Source of the DNA: JBMOOG01 sp049324535
GTDB lineage: Bacteria > Pseudomonadota > Alphaproteobacteria > Rhodobacterales > Rhodobacteraceae
NCBI GenBank assembly: GCA_049324535.1
Contig: JBMOOG010000013.1
Coordinates: forward strand, 46,531 to 110,530
DNA: 64,000 nt
Direction: 5' to 3'
In this document: piece after piece, positions 16,256 to 25,455 of the stretch
Layout: each line of letters begins with the position of its first letter
How positions within the stretch are numbered: the first letter of the stretch is position 1
The notes under the pieces: generated by a model
Database searches by the model: none
What the model was told of the DNA's origin: nothing
What the model saw: the letters and a program-made list of their open reading frames with translations, nothing else
Position numbers and translations under genes: made by a program

Positions 16256-16727
16256 TGCCCGCCTCCAGGTTCCGCAGCCGGTCCAGCGCTCCCTGAAGGA
16301 TAAATCCGGCAGCAACATGGTCGATCACCTCGGACCGACGCTTGCGTGACGTATCCGCCTCGAGGAGCGCCCGTTCGGCGGCAACCGTCGAGAGGCGTTC
16401 GTCCCAGAACCCGATCGGCAGATCGGTGAGCCGCGACAGGTTGCGGGCAAAGGCGCGGGTGGACTGGCAGCGCGGCCCCTCGGACCCGTCCATGTTGCGC
16501 GGCAGGCCCAGGATCAGGCCGCACAGATCACGCTCGGCCGCGAGGCGCAGCAGCGCCGCGGCGTCCTCGGTGAACTTCGTCCGCCGGATCGTGGACAGGG
16601 GCGTGGCCACGCCGCGCATCCGGTCCGACACCGCGACGCCGATGGTCCGGGTGCCGAGGTCCAGCCCCGCCACCGCCCGCCCCGGCGCAAGCGCGGCGGC
16701 AAAGTCGGCGATTTCGTCGTGGATCAT
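16248..16727 (-). CDS. ruvX: putative pre-16S rRNA nuclease / Holliday junction resolvase YqgF
   Basis: A 159-residue RNase H-fold protein of the YqgF/RuvX family, needed for maturation of the 16S rRNA 5' end and once proposed as a Holliday junction resolvase. The first catalytic aspartate lies in GLDLGTRTIGVAVSD (residues 21-35), the GLPRNMDGSEG loop near 74-84 and WDERLSTVAAER near 108-119; the closing SEVIDHVAA has the last acidic residue. The ATG overlaps the ccmI stop (bases 16724-16727). Length is normal. Confidence 0.92.
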   Translation of the reverse strand: MIHDEIADFAAALAPGRAVAGLDLGTRTIGVAVSDRMRGVATPLSTIRRTKFTEDAAALLRLAAERDLCGLILGLPRNMDGSEGPRCQSTRAFARNLSRLTDLPIGFWDERLSTVAAERALLEADTSRKRRSEVIDHVAAGFILQGALDRLRNLEAGNG

Positions 16728-17968
16728 TCGCCGACGCCGGCCTGCGCCGCGGCGGCCTCGATCCGGGCCAGATCCTCGGGCCGGCCCTCGAACCGGGTCT
16801 TCGCCTCGCCGTAGATCGCCTTCGCGCGGTCCGTCTCGCCCAGCACACCGAGCGCGCCGATCAGCCGCGCCCAGTCCGAGGCCGGGCCGCCCTCGCTGGC
16901 CAGCCGGTCGTTCAGCTGATCGACCATGCCGCGGATCATCTGCTGGCGTTCCTCGGGCGTCATGTCGGCCGCGTTGGCCATGTCCTGCGCGGTCGGCCCC
17001 TTGCCGCCGGCGAAGGGTCCGCCGGCCATCGGCGCATCGGGGGGCGTGTAGTTCACCCCGGCGGCCGCGGCCAGCTCGCCGATCATCGCGCGCACCATCG
17101 GCACCCAGGGCGCGTCCTGCGGCCCCTTCTCGAGAAGTGTGCGCCAGATGCCGAAGGCGATGTCGGGGCGCCCGGTCTGGGCATGCATCAGCCCCTGATA
17201 GAAGCGCGACGTGCCGTCGTTGGGATCGAGCGCCAGCGCCTTGTCGATCTCGGCCTCGGCCTCGGGCGACACATAGCCGTCGGTCGCCATCACCATCAGG
17301 TCGGCCAGCGCCGCGTGATCCCCGGCACCGGCGGCCGCGCCCTTCAGCGCGATCACCGCCTGCTGCGCGGCGATCGCCGCGTCGAAGTTTCCGAGCCGCG
17401 CCTCGTTCTGCGCCAGAAGCGACTGGCCGGTGATGTCGTCGGGCCGGCTCTTCACGGTGGCGCGCAGCTTGTCCATGAGACTGGCGTATTGCGGATCGGG
17501 CTGCGGGGGCGGGGGGCGGTTGGCCGCGGCCTCGGCCGCCTTCTCGGCCTGACCCGGCCGCGTCGCCTGGAACTCGCGGGCCGCGGCGATCCGGTCGGCG
17601 ATGGGCATGTCGGGATAGCCCGGCGCCCCGACCCACACGTAAAGACCGAAAGCCCCGGCCAGCGTCACCGCCACCGTGGCAAGAACCACGCCGGGACCGC
17701 CCCGCGCGCCGCCCCCGGTCCCGGCAAGGCGCAGCGCCCGATCCGCCTCGAGGATCTTGCGCCCGATCTCGGTGCGCAGACGCTCGGCGTCCTCGGGCGA
17801 CACCGCCCCGCGGGCGAGGTCGCGCTCGACCTCGTCCATCTGGCCGCGATAGACCCGCAGGTCATAGGCCGCGGCCGGCTCCTCGGTGGTGCGGCCACGA
17901 AGCGCCGCAAGAACCAGAAGCGCGCCCACAAGCACGGCCAGAGCGGCGGCGATGATCCAGAACAGCAT
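16724..17968 (-). CDS. ccmI: c-type cytochrome biogenesis protein CcmI
   Basis: A 414-residue CcmI (CycH) protein that holds apocytochrome c for heme ligation by CcmF/CcmH at the periplasmic face. An N-terminal membrane helix (MLFWIIAAALAVLVGALLVL) is followed by a cytoplasmic loop, a second membrane helix around residues 90-110 and a periplasmic TPR region with the loading motif DPNDGTSRFYQGLMHAQTG. An open frame continues upstream of 17968, but MLFWII is the natural start. It is divergent from soxB. Three c-type cytochrome-related genes occur elsewhere in the window. Confidence 0.9.
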   Translation of the reverse strand: MLFWIIAAALAVLVGALLVLAALRGRTTEEPAAAYDLRVYRGQMDEVERDLARGAVSPEDAERLRTEIGRKILEADRALRLAGTGGGARGGPGVVLATVAVTLAGAFGLYVWVGAPGYPDMPIADRIAAAREFQATRPGQAEKAAEAAANRPPPPQPDPQYASLMDKLRATVKSRPDDITGQSLLAQNEARLGNFDAAIAAQQAVIALKGAAAGAGDHAALADLMVMATDGYVSPEAEAEIDKALALDPNDGTSRFYQGLMHAQTGRPDIAFGIWRTLLEKGPQDAPWVPMVRAMIGELAAAAGVNYTPPDAPMAGGPFAGGKGPTAQDMANAADMTPEERQQMIRGMVDQLNDRLASEGGPASDWARLIGALGVLGETDRAKAIYGEAKTRFEGRPEDLARIEAAAAQAGVGE

Positions 17969-18155
17969 GGTGCCTCCCCCCGGACCAGCCCGGGACGCCC
18001 CCGATCTAATGGCGAAACCGGCGCGGCAAAAGTCCAAATCCCGTGATCGGCGGCGCCAATGGTCGCATCCCCGGCCGCATGTCGCATTTTTCCCGAATGT
18101 GACGCTTGCCGGCCGCGCGCGATGGCGCGAAAGCTCCATGACGGGTCACGGGGGC

Positions 18156-18174
18156 CGCATCGGGATTCGATGCG
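18156..18174 (+). promoter_or_regulatory. inverted repeat in the soxB leader
   Basis: A perfect 7-bp inverted repeat, CGCATCG-N5-CGATGCG, ending 23 bases before the soxB start codon in the 229-base ccmI/soxB divergent region. It could be a regulator site or an mRNA hairpin. I see no matching copy at the dimethylglycine dehydrogenase-like gene. Confidence 0.35.
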
Positions 18175-18197
18175 CGGCCGGCAGAAGGGGCAGGGCG

Positions 18198-19445
18198 ATG
18201 AGACGCTATTCGGCATTCGCCATCGCGCGCGAGGCGCTGCGCTTCCACGAGGGATGGGAACGCGCCTGGGCCTCGCCCGAACCGAAGCCGCGCTACGACG
18301 TGATCGTGGTGGGCGCCGGCGGCCACGGGCTTGCCACCGCCTACTACCTCGGCCGGAACTTCGGCATCACCAACGTCGCGGTGGTGGAAAAGGGCTGGCT
18401 CGGCGGCGGCAACACCGGCCGCAACACCACCATCATCCGGTCGAACTACCTCCAGGATCCCTCGGCCGCGATCTACGAGAAGGCCCGCGCGCTCTACGAG
18501 ACGATGAGCCAGGACCTGAACTTCAACGTGATGTTCAGCCCGCGCGGGCTTCTGATGCTGGCGCAGACCGAGCACGAGAAGCGCGGCTACCTGCGCACGG
18601 TCCACGCCAACGCCCTGCAGGGCGTGGCCACGGAATTCATCGGCCCGGAACGGGTGAAGGAACTGGTTCCGATCATCAACATCGACGGGCCGCGCTATCC
18701 GATCCTCGGCGCGCTCTACCAGGCGCGCGGCGGCACGGCGCGCCACGACGCGGTGGCCTGGGGCTATGCCCGGGCCTGCTCGGCCATGGGCATGGACATC
18801 ATCCAGAACTGCGAGGTCACCGGCATCCGCCGCGACGGCGGCCGCGTGACCGGCATCGCAACCACGAGGGGCGAGATCGGCTGCGGCAAGCTCGCGCTGG
18901 TCGCCGCCGGCCATTCGAGCGTGCTGGCCGAGATGGCGGGCTTCCGGCTTCCGATCGAATCGATGGCGCTCCAGGCGCTGGTCTCGGAACCGATCAAGCC
19001 CTGCATGGACGTGGTGGTGATGGCCAACACCGTGCACGGCTACATGTCGCAGTCCGACAAGGGCGAGATGGTGATCGGCGGCGGCACCGACGGGTTCAAC
19101 AACTACACCCAGCGCGGCTCCTGGCAGCACATCGAGGAAACCGTGCGGGCGCTGATCGAGACCTTCCCGATGCTGTCGCGGCTGCGGATGCTGCGCCAGT
19201 GGGGAGGCATCGTCGACATGACCGGCGACCGCTCGCCGATCCTGTCCACGACGCCCGTCAAGGGCATCTTCGTCAACTGCGGCTGGGGCACCGGCGGCTT
19301 CAAGGCGATCCCCGGCTCCGGCTGGGCGATGGCGGAACTGGTGGCGAAGGGCACGCCCGGGCCGCTCGCCGCCGATTTCGGGCTGAACCGGTTCCGCGAG
19401 GGCCGCTTCATCGACGAAAGCGTCGCCGCCGGGGTGGCGCATTGA
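18198..19445 (+). CDS. soxB: heterotetrameric sarcosine oxidase subunit beta
   Basis: A 415-residue flavoprotein subunit. Sarcosine oxidase converts sarcosine, tetrahydrofolate and O2 to glycine, methylene-tetrahydrofolate and H2O2; the beta subunit carries the sarcosine-oxidising DAO-fold FAD site. The dinucleotide motif VVGAGGHGLAT is at 38-48 and the C-terminal FAD-contact region CGWGTGGFKAIPGSGWAMAE is near 375-394. MRRYSAFAIAREALRFHEGW is the usual N-terminus of the family. A longer open frame upstream is ignored. It is the first gene of the soxBDAG operon. Confidence 0.94.
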   Translation: MRRYSAFAIAREALRFHEGWERAWASPEPKPRYDVIVVGAGGHGLATAYYLGRNFGITNVAVVEKGWLGGGNTGRNTTIIRSNYLQDPSAAIYEKARALYETMSQDLNFNVMFSPRGLLMLAQTEHEKRGYLRTVHANALQGVATEFIGPERVKELVPIINIDGPRYPILGALYQARGGTARHDAVAWGYARACSAMGMDIIQNCEVTGIRRDGGRVTGIATTRGEIGCGKLALVAAGHSSVLAEMAGFRLPIESMALQALVSEPIKPCMDVVVMANTVHGYMSQSDKGEMVIGGGTDGFNNYTQRGSWQHIEETVRALIETFPMLSRLRMLRQWGGIVDMTGDRSPILSTTPVKGIFVNCGWGTGGFKAIPGSGWAMAELVAKGTPGPLAADFGLNRFREGRFIDESVAAGVAH

Positions 19446-19458
19446 TGTCCGCCCCCGC

Positions 19459-19507
19459 TTCTTCTTCGCCGAAATACCCTGCGGGGGTCCGGGGGCGCAC
19501 GGCCCCC
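19459..19507. repeat. dispersed intergenic repeat, copy 1
   Basis: Located between soxB and soxD. It begins TTCTTCTTCG, continues with CCGAAATACCC and a G-run, and ends in a GC hairpin (GGGGGCG-CAC-GGCCCCC type). The same plan recurs at 31643-31699 and, inverted, at 49929-49990. This copy sits inside an operon, so it cannot be a full terminator for all transcripts. Confidence 0.7.
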
Positions 19508-19551
19508 GGCCGACCTTTCCGCCGGAAGACCGAACGACTCCGGGGTGTTCC

Positions 19552-19875
19552 ATGCTGACCCTCACCTGCCCCTGTTGCGGCATCAAGGCCGACGAGACCG
19601 AGCTTGCCCCCGGCGGCGAGGCCCATCTCAAGCGCTACGGGCCGGGCTCCTCGGACGCGGAGTTCGAGTCCTATCTCTTCGCCCGCGCCAACCCGAAGGG
19701 CGTGCATTTCGAGCGCTGGCGCCACACCTACGGCTGCGGCAAGTGGTTCCTCGCCGCGCGCGACACCGCGACGCTCGAGGTCTTCGGCACCTATCCCGCC
19801 CAGACCTCGGCGCCGCCCGCCGACCTCATCGCGACGATCCGGGCGAAGCGGCCCGGCTGGGAGTATTCCGCATGA
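19552..19875 (+). CDS. soxD: sarcosine oxidase subunit delta
   Basis: A 107-residue small subunit. Zinc ligands of the family are visible as Cys6 and Cys9 (CPCC) and His58 and Cys62 (RHTYGC). The sequence FARANPKGVHFERW is conserved. Its stop overlaps the soxA start (ATGA), as usual for sox operons. The 106-base gap after soxB contains the dispersed repeat and a strong upstream purine block. Confidence 0.94.
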   Translation: MLTLTCPCCGIKADETELAPGGEAHLKRYGPGSSDAEFESYLFARANPKGVHFERWRHTYGCGKWFLAARDTATLEVFGTYPAQTSAPPADLIATIRAKRPGWEYSA

Positions 19876-22829
19876 CCACGCGCCTCGCCACCGGCGGCCG
19901 GCTGATCGACCGCACGCGCCCGATGCGCTTCACCTTCGACGGCCTGCCCTTCACCGGCTTCGCCGGCGACACGCTCGCCTCGGCGCTTCTGGCCAACGGC
20001 CGGCTGATGATGGGCCGCTCGTTCAAGTATCACCGGCCGCGCGGCCCGGTCGCCTCGGGCCCCGAGGAGCCGAACGCGCTCCTCGGCCTCGGCCGCGGCG
20101 CGGAGTTCGAGCCGAACCGCCGCGCCACGATCACGCCCCTCTTCGAGGGCGCCGAGACCACCAGCCAGAACCGGTGGCCCTCGCTCGACTTCGACCTCGG
20201 CGCGATCAACAACCGCCTCGCGCGGTTCTTCCCGGCGGGCTTCTACTACAAGACCTTCATGGCGCCGCGCTGGGCCTGGAAGCATCTCTTCGAGCCGATC
20301 GTGCGCCAGTCGGCCGGCCTTGGCCGCGTGCCCGAGGGGCGGGGGCCGGAACAGGCCGAGCAGGCCTATGCCTTCGCCGATCGGGTGATCGTCGGAGGCG
20401 GGGTCGCCGGGCTTGCCGCCGCACTGGCCGCGGCCCGGACCGGCCTGCGCGTCTGGCTTCTCGAACAGTCGGCGCACTGGGGCGGACGGGCTCCGGTCGA
20501 TGGTGGCACCATCGACGGGCTGCCCGCGGCCGACTGGGTGAAGTCCGCCGTGGAAACGCTTGAAAAGGCGCCGAATGTCACGCTCAAGACCCGCTGCATG
20601 GCCTCGGGCGTCTATGACCACGGCTATCTCATCGCCGAGGAGACCCTGTTCGAGGGCCCGGTGCGCGACGGCCGGCCGCCGCGCCGGCTCTGGCGGATCC
20701 GCGCGGGCGAGATCGTGACCGCGACCGGCGCGATCGAGCGGCCGCTGTCGTTTGCCGGCAACGACATCCCCGGCGTGATGCTCGCCTCGGCGGTGCGCGA
20801 CTATGTGGTGAACTGGGCGGTCAGCCCCGGCGACCGCACCGTGATCGTCACCAACAACGACGACGCCTATCGCACCGCGCTCGCCCTGTCCGACGCGGGC
20901 CTGATCGTGGCCGCGGTGCTCGACGCGCGGCCCGAGGCGACCGGAGAGCTGCCGCAGGCGGTCCGCGCCCGCGGCATCCGGGTCGAGACCGGGCGCGGCG
21001 TGGCCAGGGTCAAGGGATCGAAGCGCGTCACCGGCGTTGCGGTCTGCGTGCAGGCCGGCGAGGGGGCCGAGCTCGAGACCATCGCCTGCGACTGTGTGGC
21101 CATGTCCGGCGGCTGGTCGCCGGTGGTGCACCTCTGGAGCCATTGCGGCGGCAAGCTGGTCTGGGACGAGGCGCGGGCGATGTTCCGCCCCGATCCGGCC
21201 CGCCCGCCGACCGGTGACGCCGGCCAGCCGATGGTGCGGGCGGTGGGTGCGGCCAACGGAGCGCTCACCCTGCCCGAGGCGCTGGCGGACGCCGGCGGCC
21301 CCGCGGCCGAAGCCCCCGCCGAGGCGCCGATGGCGCCGGTCTGGATGATGCCGCAGGGCGCCGGCCCGGCGCTGCGCGCCAAGATGTGGCTCGACTACCA
21401 GAACGACGTGAAGGTGTCGGACATTCGCCTGGCCGCGCAGGAAGGCTATGCCTCGGTCGAACACGCCAAGCGCTACACCACGCTCGGCATGGCGACCGAT
21501 CAGGGAAAGCTCAGCAACATCAACGGTCTGGCCGTGCTTTCGGATGCACTTGGCCAGCCGATCCCGCAGACCGGAACCACGACCTTCCGCCCGCCATACA
21601 CGCCGATCAGTTTCGCCTCGATCGCCGGCGAGGCGCGGGGCGAGATCTTCCAGCCCCTGCGCCGCACGCCCATGCACGGCTGGCACGAGGCCGCGGGCGC
21701 GCATTGGGAGCCGGTCGGGCTCTGGCGGCGCCCCTATTGCTATCCGCGGGGCGGCGAAACCCATGCCCAGGCGGTCGCGCGCGAGGTGAAGAACACCCGG
21801 CAAGCCGTTGGTCTGCTTGACGCCTCGACGCTGGGCAAGATCCTCGTGAAGGGCCCGGACGCGGGGCGTTTCCTCGATATGCTCTACACCGGCGTCATGT
21901 CCAGCCTGCCGGTGGGCAAGTGCCGCTACGGGCTCATGTGCAGCGAGAACGGGTTCCTGATCGACGACGGCGTGGTGGCCCGGCTCTCCGAGGACAGCTT
22001 CCTCTGCCACACGACCTCGGGCGGCGCCGACCGCATCCACGGCTGGATGGAGGACTGGCTGCAATGCGAATGGTGGGACTGGAAGGTCCACACCCTGAAC
22101 CTGACCGAGCAATACGCCCAGATCGCGGTCGTGGGCCCCAAGGCGCGCGCGCTTCTCGAACGGCTGGGCGGCATGGACGTCTCGGCCGAGGCGCTGCCGT
22201 TCATGGGCTGGGCGGACGGCACGCTCGGCGGCTTCCCGGTCCGCATCTACCGGATCAGCTTCTCGGGCGAACTCAGCTACGAGATCGCGGTTCCGGCCGG
22301 TCAGGGGCTGGCGCTCTGGGAACGGCTCCATGCCGAGGGGGCCGATCTCGGCGTGATGCCCTATGGCACCGAGGCGCTGCACGTGATGCGGGCCGAGAAG
22401 GGCTTCATCATGATCGGGGACGAGACCGACGGCACGGTGACGCCGCAGGACCTGAACCTCGGCTGGGCGGTCTCGAAGAAGAAGCCCGACTATCTCGGCA
22501 AGCGGGCGCAGGAGCGCAGCCACCTCGCCTCGTCGGACCGCTGGCGGCTGGTGGGGCTCGAGACGCTCGACGGATCGGTGCTGCCGGACGGGGCGCTGGC
22601 GCCGGCTCCGGGGGTGAACGCCAACGGCCAGCGCAACACGCAGGGCCGCGTCACCTCGACCTATCTCTCGCCGACGCTCGGCCGGGGCATCGCGATGGGC
22701 CTCGTGCACCGCGGGCCGGAACGGATGGGCGAGGTGATCGAGTTTGCCGCGGGCGGCGGTCGCACCGTCGCGGCGCGCATCGTCGATCCGGTCTTCTACG
22801 ACAAGGAAGGAGCGCGCCAGAATGTCTGA
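19872..22829 (+). CDS. soxA: sarcosine oxidase subunit alpha
   Basis: A 985-residue large subunit. The N-terminal part (about 1-100) is a ferredoxin-like domain (RFTFDGLPFTGFAGDTLASALLANG). The middle holds the NAD-binding pyridine nucleotide-disulfide oxidoreductase fold with GGGVAGLAAALAAA from about residue 175. The C-terminal third (about 600-985) is the GcvT-like folate-binding domain that captures the methyl-derived formaldehyde as methylene-tetrahydrofolate, with NTRQAVGLLDASTLGKILVKGPDA and GELSYEIAVPA segments. The start overlaps soxD and the 3' end overlaps soxG by eight bases. Confidence 0.95.
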   Translation: MTTRLATGGRLIDRTRPMRFTFDGLPFTGFAGDTLASALLANGRLMMGRSFKYHRPRGPVASGPEEPNALLGLGRGAEFEPNRRATITPLFEGAETTSQNRWPSLDFDLGAINNRLARFFPAGFYYKTFMAPRWAWKHLFEPIVRQSAGLGRVPEGRGPEQAEQAYAFADRVIVGGGVAGLAAALAAARTGLRVWLLEQSAHWGGRAPVDGGTIDGLPAADWVKSAVETLEKAPNVTLKTRCMASGVYDHGYLIAEETLFEGPVRDGRPPRRLWRIRAGEIVTATGAIERPLSFAGNDIPGVMLASAVRDYVVNWAVSPGDRTVIVTNNDDAYRTALALSDAGLIVAAVLDARPEATGELPQAVRARGIRVETGRGVARVKGSKRVTGVAVCVQAGEGAELETIACDCVAMSGGWSPVVHLWSHCGGKLVWDEARAMFRPDPARPPTGDAGQPMVRAVGAANGALTLPEALADAGGPAAEAPAEAPMAPVWMMPQGAGPALRAKMWLDYQNDVKVSDIRLAAQEGYASVEHAKRYTTLGMATDQGKLSNINGLAVLSDALGQPIPQTGTTTFRPPYTPISFASIAGEARGEIFQPLRRTPMHGWHEAAGAHWEPVGLWRRPYCYPRGGETHAQAVAREVKNTRQAVGLLDASTLGKILVKGPDAGRFLDMLYTGVMSSLPVGKCRYGLMCSENGFLIDDGVVARLSEDSFLCHTTSGGADRIHGWMEDWLQCEWWDWKVHTLNLTEQYAQIAVVGPKARALLERLGGMDVSAEALPFMGWADGTLGGFPVRIYRISFSGELSYEIAVPAGQGLALWERLHAEGADLGVMPYGTEALHVMRAEKGFIMIGDETDGTVTPQDLNLGWAVSKKKPDYLGKRAQERSHLASSDRWRLVGLETLDGSVLPDGALAPAPGVNANGQRNTQGRVTSTYLSPTLGRGIAMGLVHRGPERMGEVIEFAAGGGRTVAARIVDPVFYDKEGARQNV

Positions 22830-23340
22830 CACCGCCCCGCTGGCCGCGATCCGCCGCCGGAGCGATCTCGGGATGATCAGCCTGCGCGGCACGCCCGGGA
22901 CGCTCGCCGCCGCGCTCAAGGCCGAGGGCCTCGCCATGCCCGCTCCGCGCCGGATCACGGCGCAGGGCGACCGCCGGCTGGCCTGGATGTCGCCCGACGA
23001 ATTCCTGCTGATGCTGCCGGCGTCCGAGGCCCCCGTAGCGTCCGCGCGCCTTGCGCAGGCGCTTGGGGGAGAGTTCGCGCTGGTCGCGGACGTGACCGAT
23101 TCCCGCGCGGTGTTCCGCATCGAGGGCGCGCGGGCGCGGGAGGTTCTGATGAAGCTCTGCCCGGTCGATTTCGACGCGCTCGAGGCCGACGAGATGCGCC
23201 GAACACGCGCGGCCCAGGTGGCCTGCGCGCTCTGGCGCGAGGACGGGGGGTTCGGCCTTTTCGTGTTCCGGTCGGTGGCGGTCTATGTTGAGGACCTGCT
23301 TGCCACATCCGCGCGGCCGGGGTCGGCGCTCTTTGCCTGA
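22822..23340 (+). CDS. soxG: sarcosine oxidase subunit gamma
   Basis: A 172-residue subunit with the WMSPDEFLLMLP motif and the DVTDSRAVFRIEGARAREVLMKLCPVD core typical of SoxG, which is itself a small GcvT-related domain. ATG at 22822 overlaps the 3' end of soxA by eight bases. Last gene of the operon. No glycine cleavage, serine hydroxymethyltransferase or formyl-THF gene follows, which differs from many sox operons. Confidence 0.92.
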   Translation: MSDTAPLAAIRRRSDLGMISLRGTPGTLAAALKAEGLAMPAPRRITAQGDRRLAWMSPDEFLLMLPASEAPVASARLAQALGGEFALVADVTDSRAVFRIEGARAREVLMKLCPVDFDALEADEMRRTRAAQVACALWREDGGFGLFVFRSVAVYVEDLLATSARPGSALFA

Positions 23341-23362
23341 GACCGGGCGGCCGCCGTGCCGT

Positions 23363-23776
23363 TCAGTTGGTCTTGAGCCGGGGGAGGAAGGGAAGCGGCA
23401 TCACCGGGATGCCGTCCTCGATCAGGGCGCGGGCGTCGTCGGGCCGCGCCTCGCCCCAGATCGCGCGGTGCGGTCGCTCGCCCTCGTGCATGGCGCGGGC
23501 CTCGGCGGCAAAGCTCAGCCCGACGTAGTCGGCGTTTTCCTCGATCTTGCGGCGCAGGGCCGAGAGGGCCTCCTCGACGGCGTCGCGGGGGGCTGAAAGC
23601 GGCGCCTCCGGGCCGCTCGCGACCGCCGGCGTCATCAGGGCCTTGGCGACCTCGGTGCTGCCGCACAGGGTGCAGGCCACCGCCCCGTCCGACAGGAGTC
23701 TGTCGAAGGTACCGGACGAGGCGAACCACGAGTCGAACTCGTGTCCCTTTTCGCAGCGAAGGCGGAATCGGATCAT
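23363..23776 (-). CDS. DUF1178 family protein
   Basis: A 137-residue protein starting MIRFRLRCEKGHEFDSWF. Cys8 with His11, and CTLCG near residues 35-39, form a probable zinc ribbon; the C-terminal part is acidic and has the family blocks DYVGLSFAAEARAMHEGERPHRAIWGEA and GIPVMPLP. Function unknown. It follows the Nudix gene on the same strand after a 52-base gap and is convergent with soxG. Confidence 0.85.
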   Translation of the reverse strand: MIRFRLRCEKGHEFDSWFASSGTFDRLLSDGAVACTLCGSTEVAKALMTPAVASGPEAPLSAPRDAVEEALSALRRKIEENADYVGLSFAAEARAMHEGERPHRAIWGEARPDDARALIEDGIPVMPLPFLPRLKTN

Positions 23777-23828
23777 CGGACCTGCCTGACTCTGACCCCC
23801 TGCACATGGGGGCAGAACCCGCCCCGGT

Positions 23829-24299
23829 TCAAGGTCTGGGCACCGTGCCGGCGGGGCGCGCGTCGAAACTCGCCAGAAGCGCCGCGAGTTCCGGCTCGGC
23901 CACCAGCTCGGCGGCCCGGGCGGGCGTGAACCACTTCAGCCGGCGCTGGCCCTTCTCGGGAAACTTCGGGCTGAGCCCGGTTACGCGCAGCGGATAGACC
24001 GCCACGACGCAGGGGATGCCGGTCTTCGGCGCGATCAGCTTGTTGTACGAATAGAAGCCCAGGCAATGCCGCGAGACTTCGCCCTCGACCCCGGCCTCCT
24101 CGAAGGCCTCGCGGGCGGCGGCGGCCTGAGGCGACTTGCCCGCCATCGGCCAGCCCTTCGGCAGCACCCACCGGCCGGTGTCGCGCGAGGTGATGAGCAG
24201 AACCTCGGTCTTGCCCTCGTCGGTGATCCGGTAGCACAGCGCGGCATTCTGGATGCGCGCCTGCTGGCCATTGCCGCCCTCGTGCTTCATTGCCTTCAT
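23829..24299 (-). CDS. Nudix hydrolase (DIPP-like)
   Basis: A 156-residue Nudix domain. The Nudix box reads G-x5-K-x7-REAFEEAGV: the metal-binding REAFEE part is intact, but the first conserved glutamate is Lys. VLPKGWPM and the later FSYNKLI-like and WFTPARAAELV segments resemble the DIPP (diphosphoinositol polyphosphate/diadenosine polyphosphate hydrolase) branch in alphaproteobacteria. The substrate is unknown. It precedes DUF1178 on the same strand, and 184 bases separate it from the PLP-enzyme gene. Confidence 0.85.
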   Translation of the reverse strand: MKAMKHEGGNGQQARIQNAALCYRITDEGKTEVLLITSRDTGRWVLPKGWPMAGKSPQAAAAREAFEEAGVEGEVSRHCLGFYSYNKLIAPKTGIPCVVAVYPLRVTGLSPKFPEKGQRRLKWFTPARAAELVAEPELAALLASFDARPAGTVPRP

Positions 24300-24483
24300 C
24301 GCCTGTACTCGTCCGGAAACGTCCTGCCCGATCCTTCGCCGCAGTCTGGCGCCGCGGCCTTGCCGGAAAGTCTAGGCAATGCGGGGCCGTTCTTCCACCC
24401 TGCGCCCGGGATTTGTCGGCTTCGTGATGACGAGGGCACATTTCCGGGGCAGATCCGGTGCACGGGGGGCGCGGATCGGGCGG

Positions 24484-25455
24484 TCAGGGCGCGGGGGTCC
24501 GGCCGTTCAGCACATCGGCAAGTTTCGGCGCGTCGATGTTGGCGCCCGAGAGGATCACGCCCACGCGCCGGCCGCGCTGACGGTCCGCCTCCTGCATGAG
24601 CCCCGCCAGCGCCGCGGCCCCGGCGCCTTCGGCGAGGTTGTGCGTGTCGGCGTAGAGGATGCGGATCGCCTCGGCCACCGCGTCGTCGCTGACCGCGACG
24701 ATGCGCGCGGCCCCCGGCCCGTAGATCGCCAGCGCCTCGGCCACCGGCACCCGCACCGCCATGCCGTCGGCGAAGGTGCGGGCGCTGTCGGTCTCGATCA
24801 CCCGGCCCGCCTCGGCCGAGAGCTTCGCCCCCGCCGCCCGGTCCGAGACGACGCCCACCACCTCGGTCGCAAGCCCGAGCGCGTCGCGCGCGGCGATCAC
24901 CCCGCAGATGCCCGACCCGCAACCGATCGGCACATAGACGGTGTCGAGCGGGGGCGCGCCCCGGAAGAATTCGAGCCCGTAGGTCGCGACGCCCCGCACC
25001 AGCTCGCGATGGAAGGGCGGCACCGGAAACAGCCCCTCGGCCTCGGCGGCGGCCATCGCGGCCAGACGCGCGGCGTCGAAATCGTCGCCGTGCTCGCGCA
25101 GTTCGGCGCCGAAGGCCCGCATCGCCGCGTTCTTCTCGACCGAGTTGCCTTTGGGAACGTAGATGACCGCGCGCAGCCCCGCCGCGACCGCGGCCCGGGC
25201 CTGGCTCTGGCCGTGATTGCCGCGGGTGGCGGTGATGACGCCGGGGCTGTCGGGATGGGTGCGCCGCAGCCAGTCGATGAAGGTCACGCCGCCGCGCGCC
25301 TTGAAGGCGCCGGTCGGCCCCTGGTTCTCGTGCTTGACCCAGACCTCGGCGCCGAACCGCGCCGAGAGCGTCGGCCAGGCGTATTGCGGCGTCGGCGGCA
25401 TGTGGGCGTGCACGAGGGCCGCGGCGGCGTCGAGTTCGTCAAGGGTGTACTGCAC
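24484..25455 (-). CDS. threonine/serine dehydratase-like PLP enzyme
   Basis: A 323-residue fold-type II PLP enzyme. The Schiff-base lysine is Lys52 in GAFKARG, the substrate-binding TRGNHGQS loop (115-122 region) and the glycine-rich phosphate loop PIGCGSGICG are present. It most likely deaminates threonine, serine or a related hydroxy-amino acid; hydroxyaspartate dehydratase is an alternative. There is no C-terminal ACT regulatory domain, so it is a short catabolic-type enzyme. Its start lies inside the kdtA 3' end (17-base overlap), indicating co-transcription despite unrelated functions. Confidence 0.85.
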   Translation of the reverse strand: MQYTLDELDAAAALVHAHMPPTPQYAWPTLSARFGAEVWVKHENQGPTGAFKARGGVTFIDWLRRTHPDSPGVITATRGNHGQSQARAAVAAGLRAVIYVPKGNSVEKNAAMRAFGAELREHGDDFDAARLAAMAAAEAEGLFPVPPFHRELVRGVATYGLEFFRGAPPLDTVYVPIGCGSGICGVIAARDALGLATEVVGVVSDRAAGAKLSAEAGRVIETDSARTFADGMAVRVPVAEALAIYGPGAARIVAVSDDAVAEAIRILYADTHNLAEGAGAAALAGLMQEADRQRGRRVGVILSGANIDAPKLADVLNGRTPAP

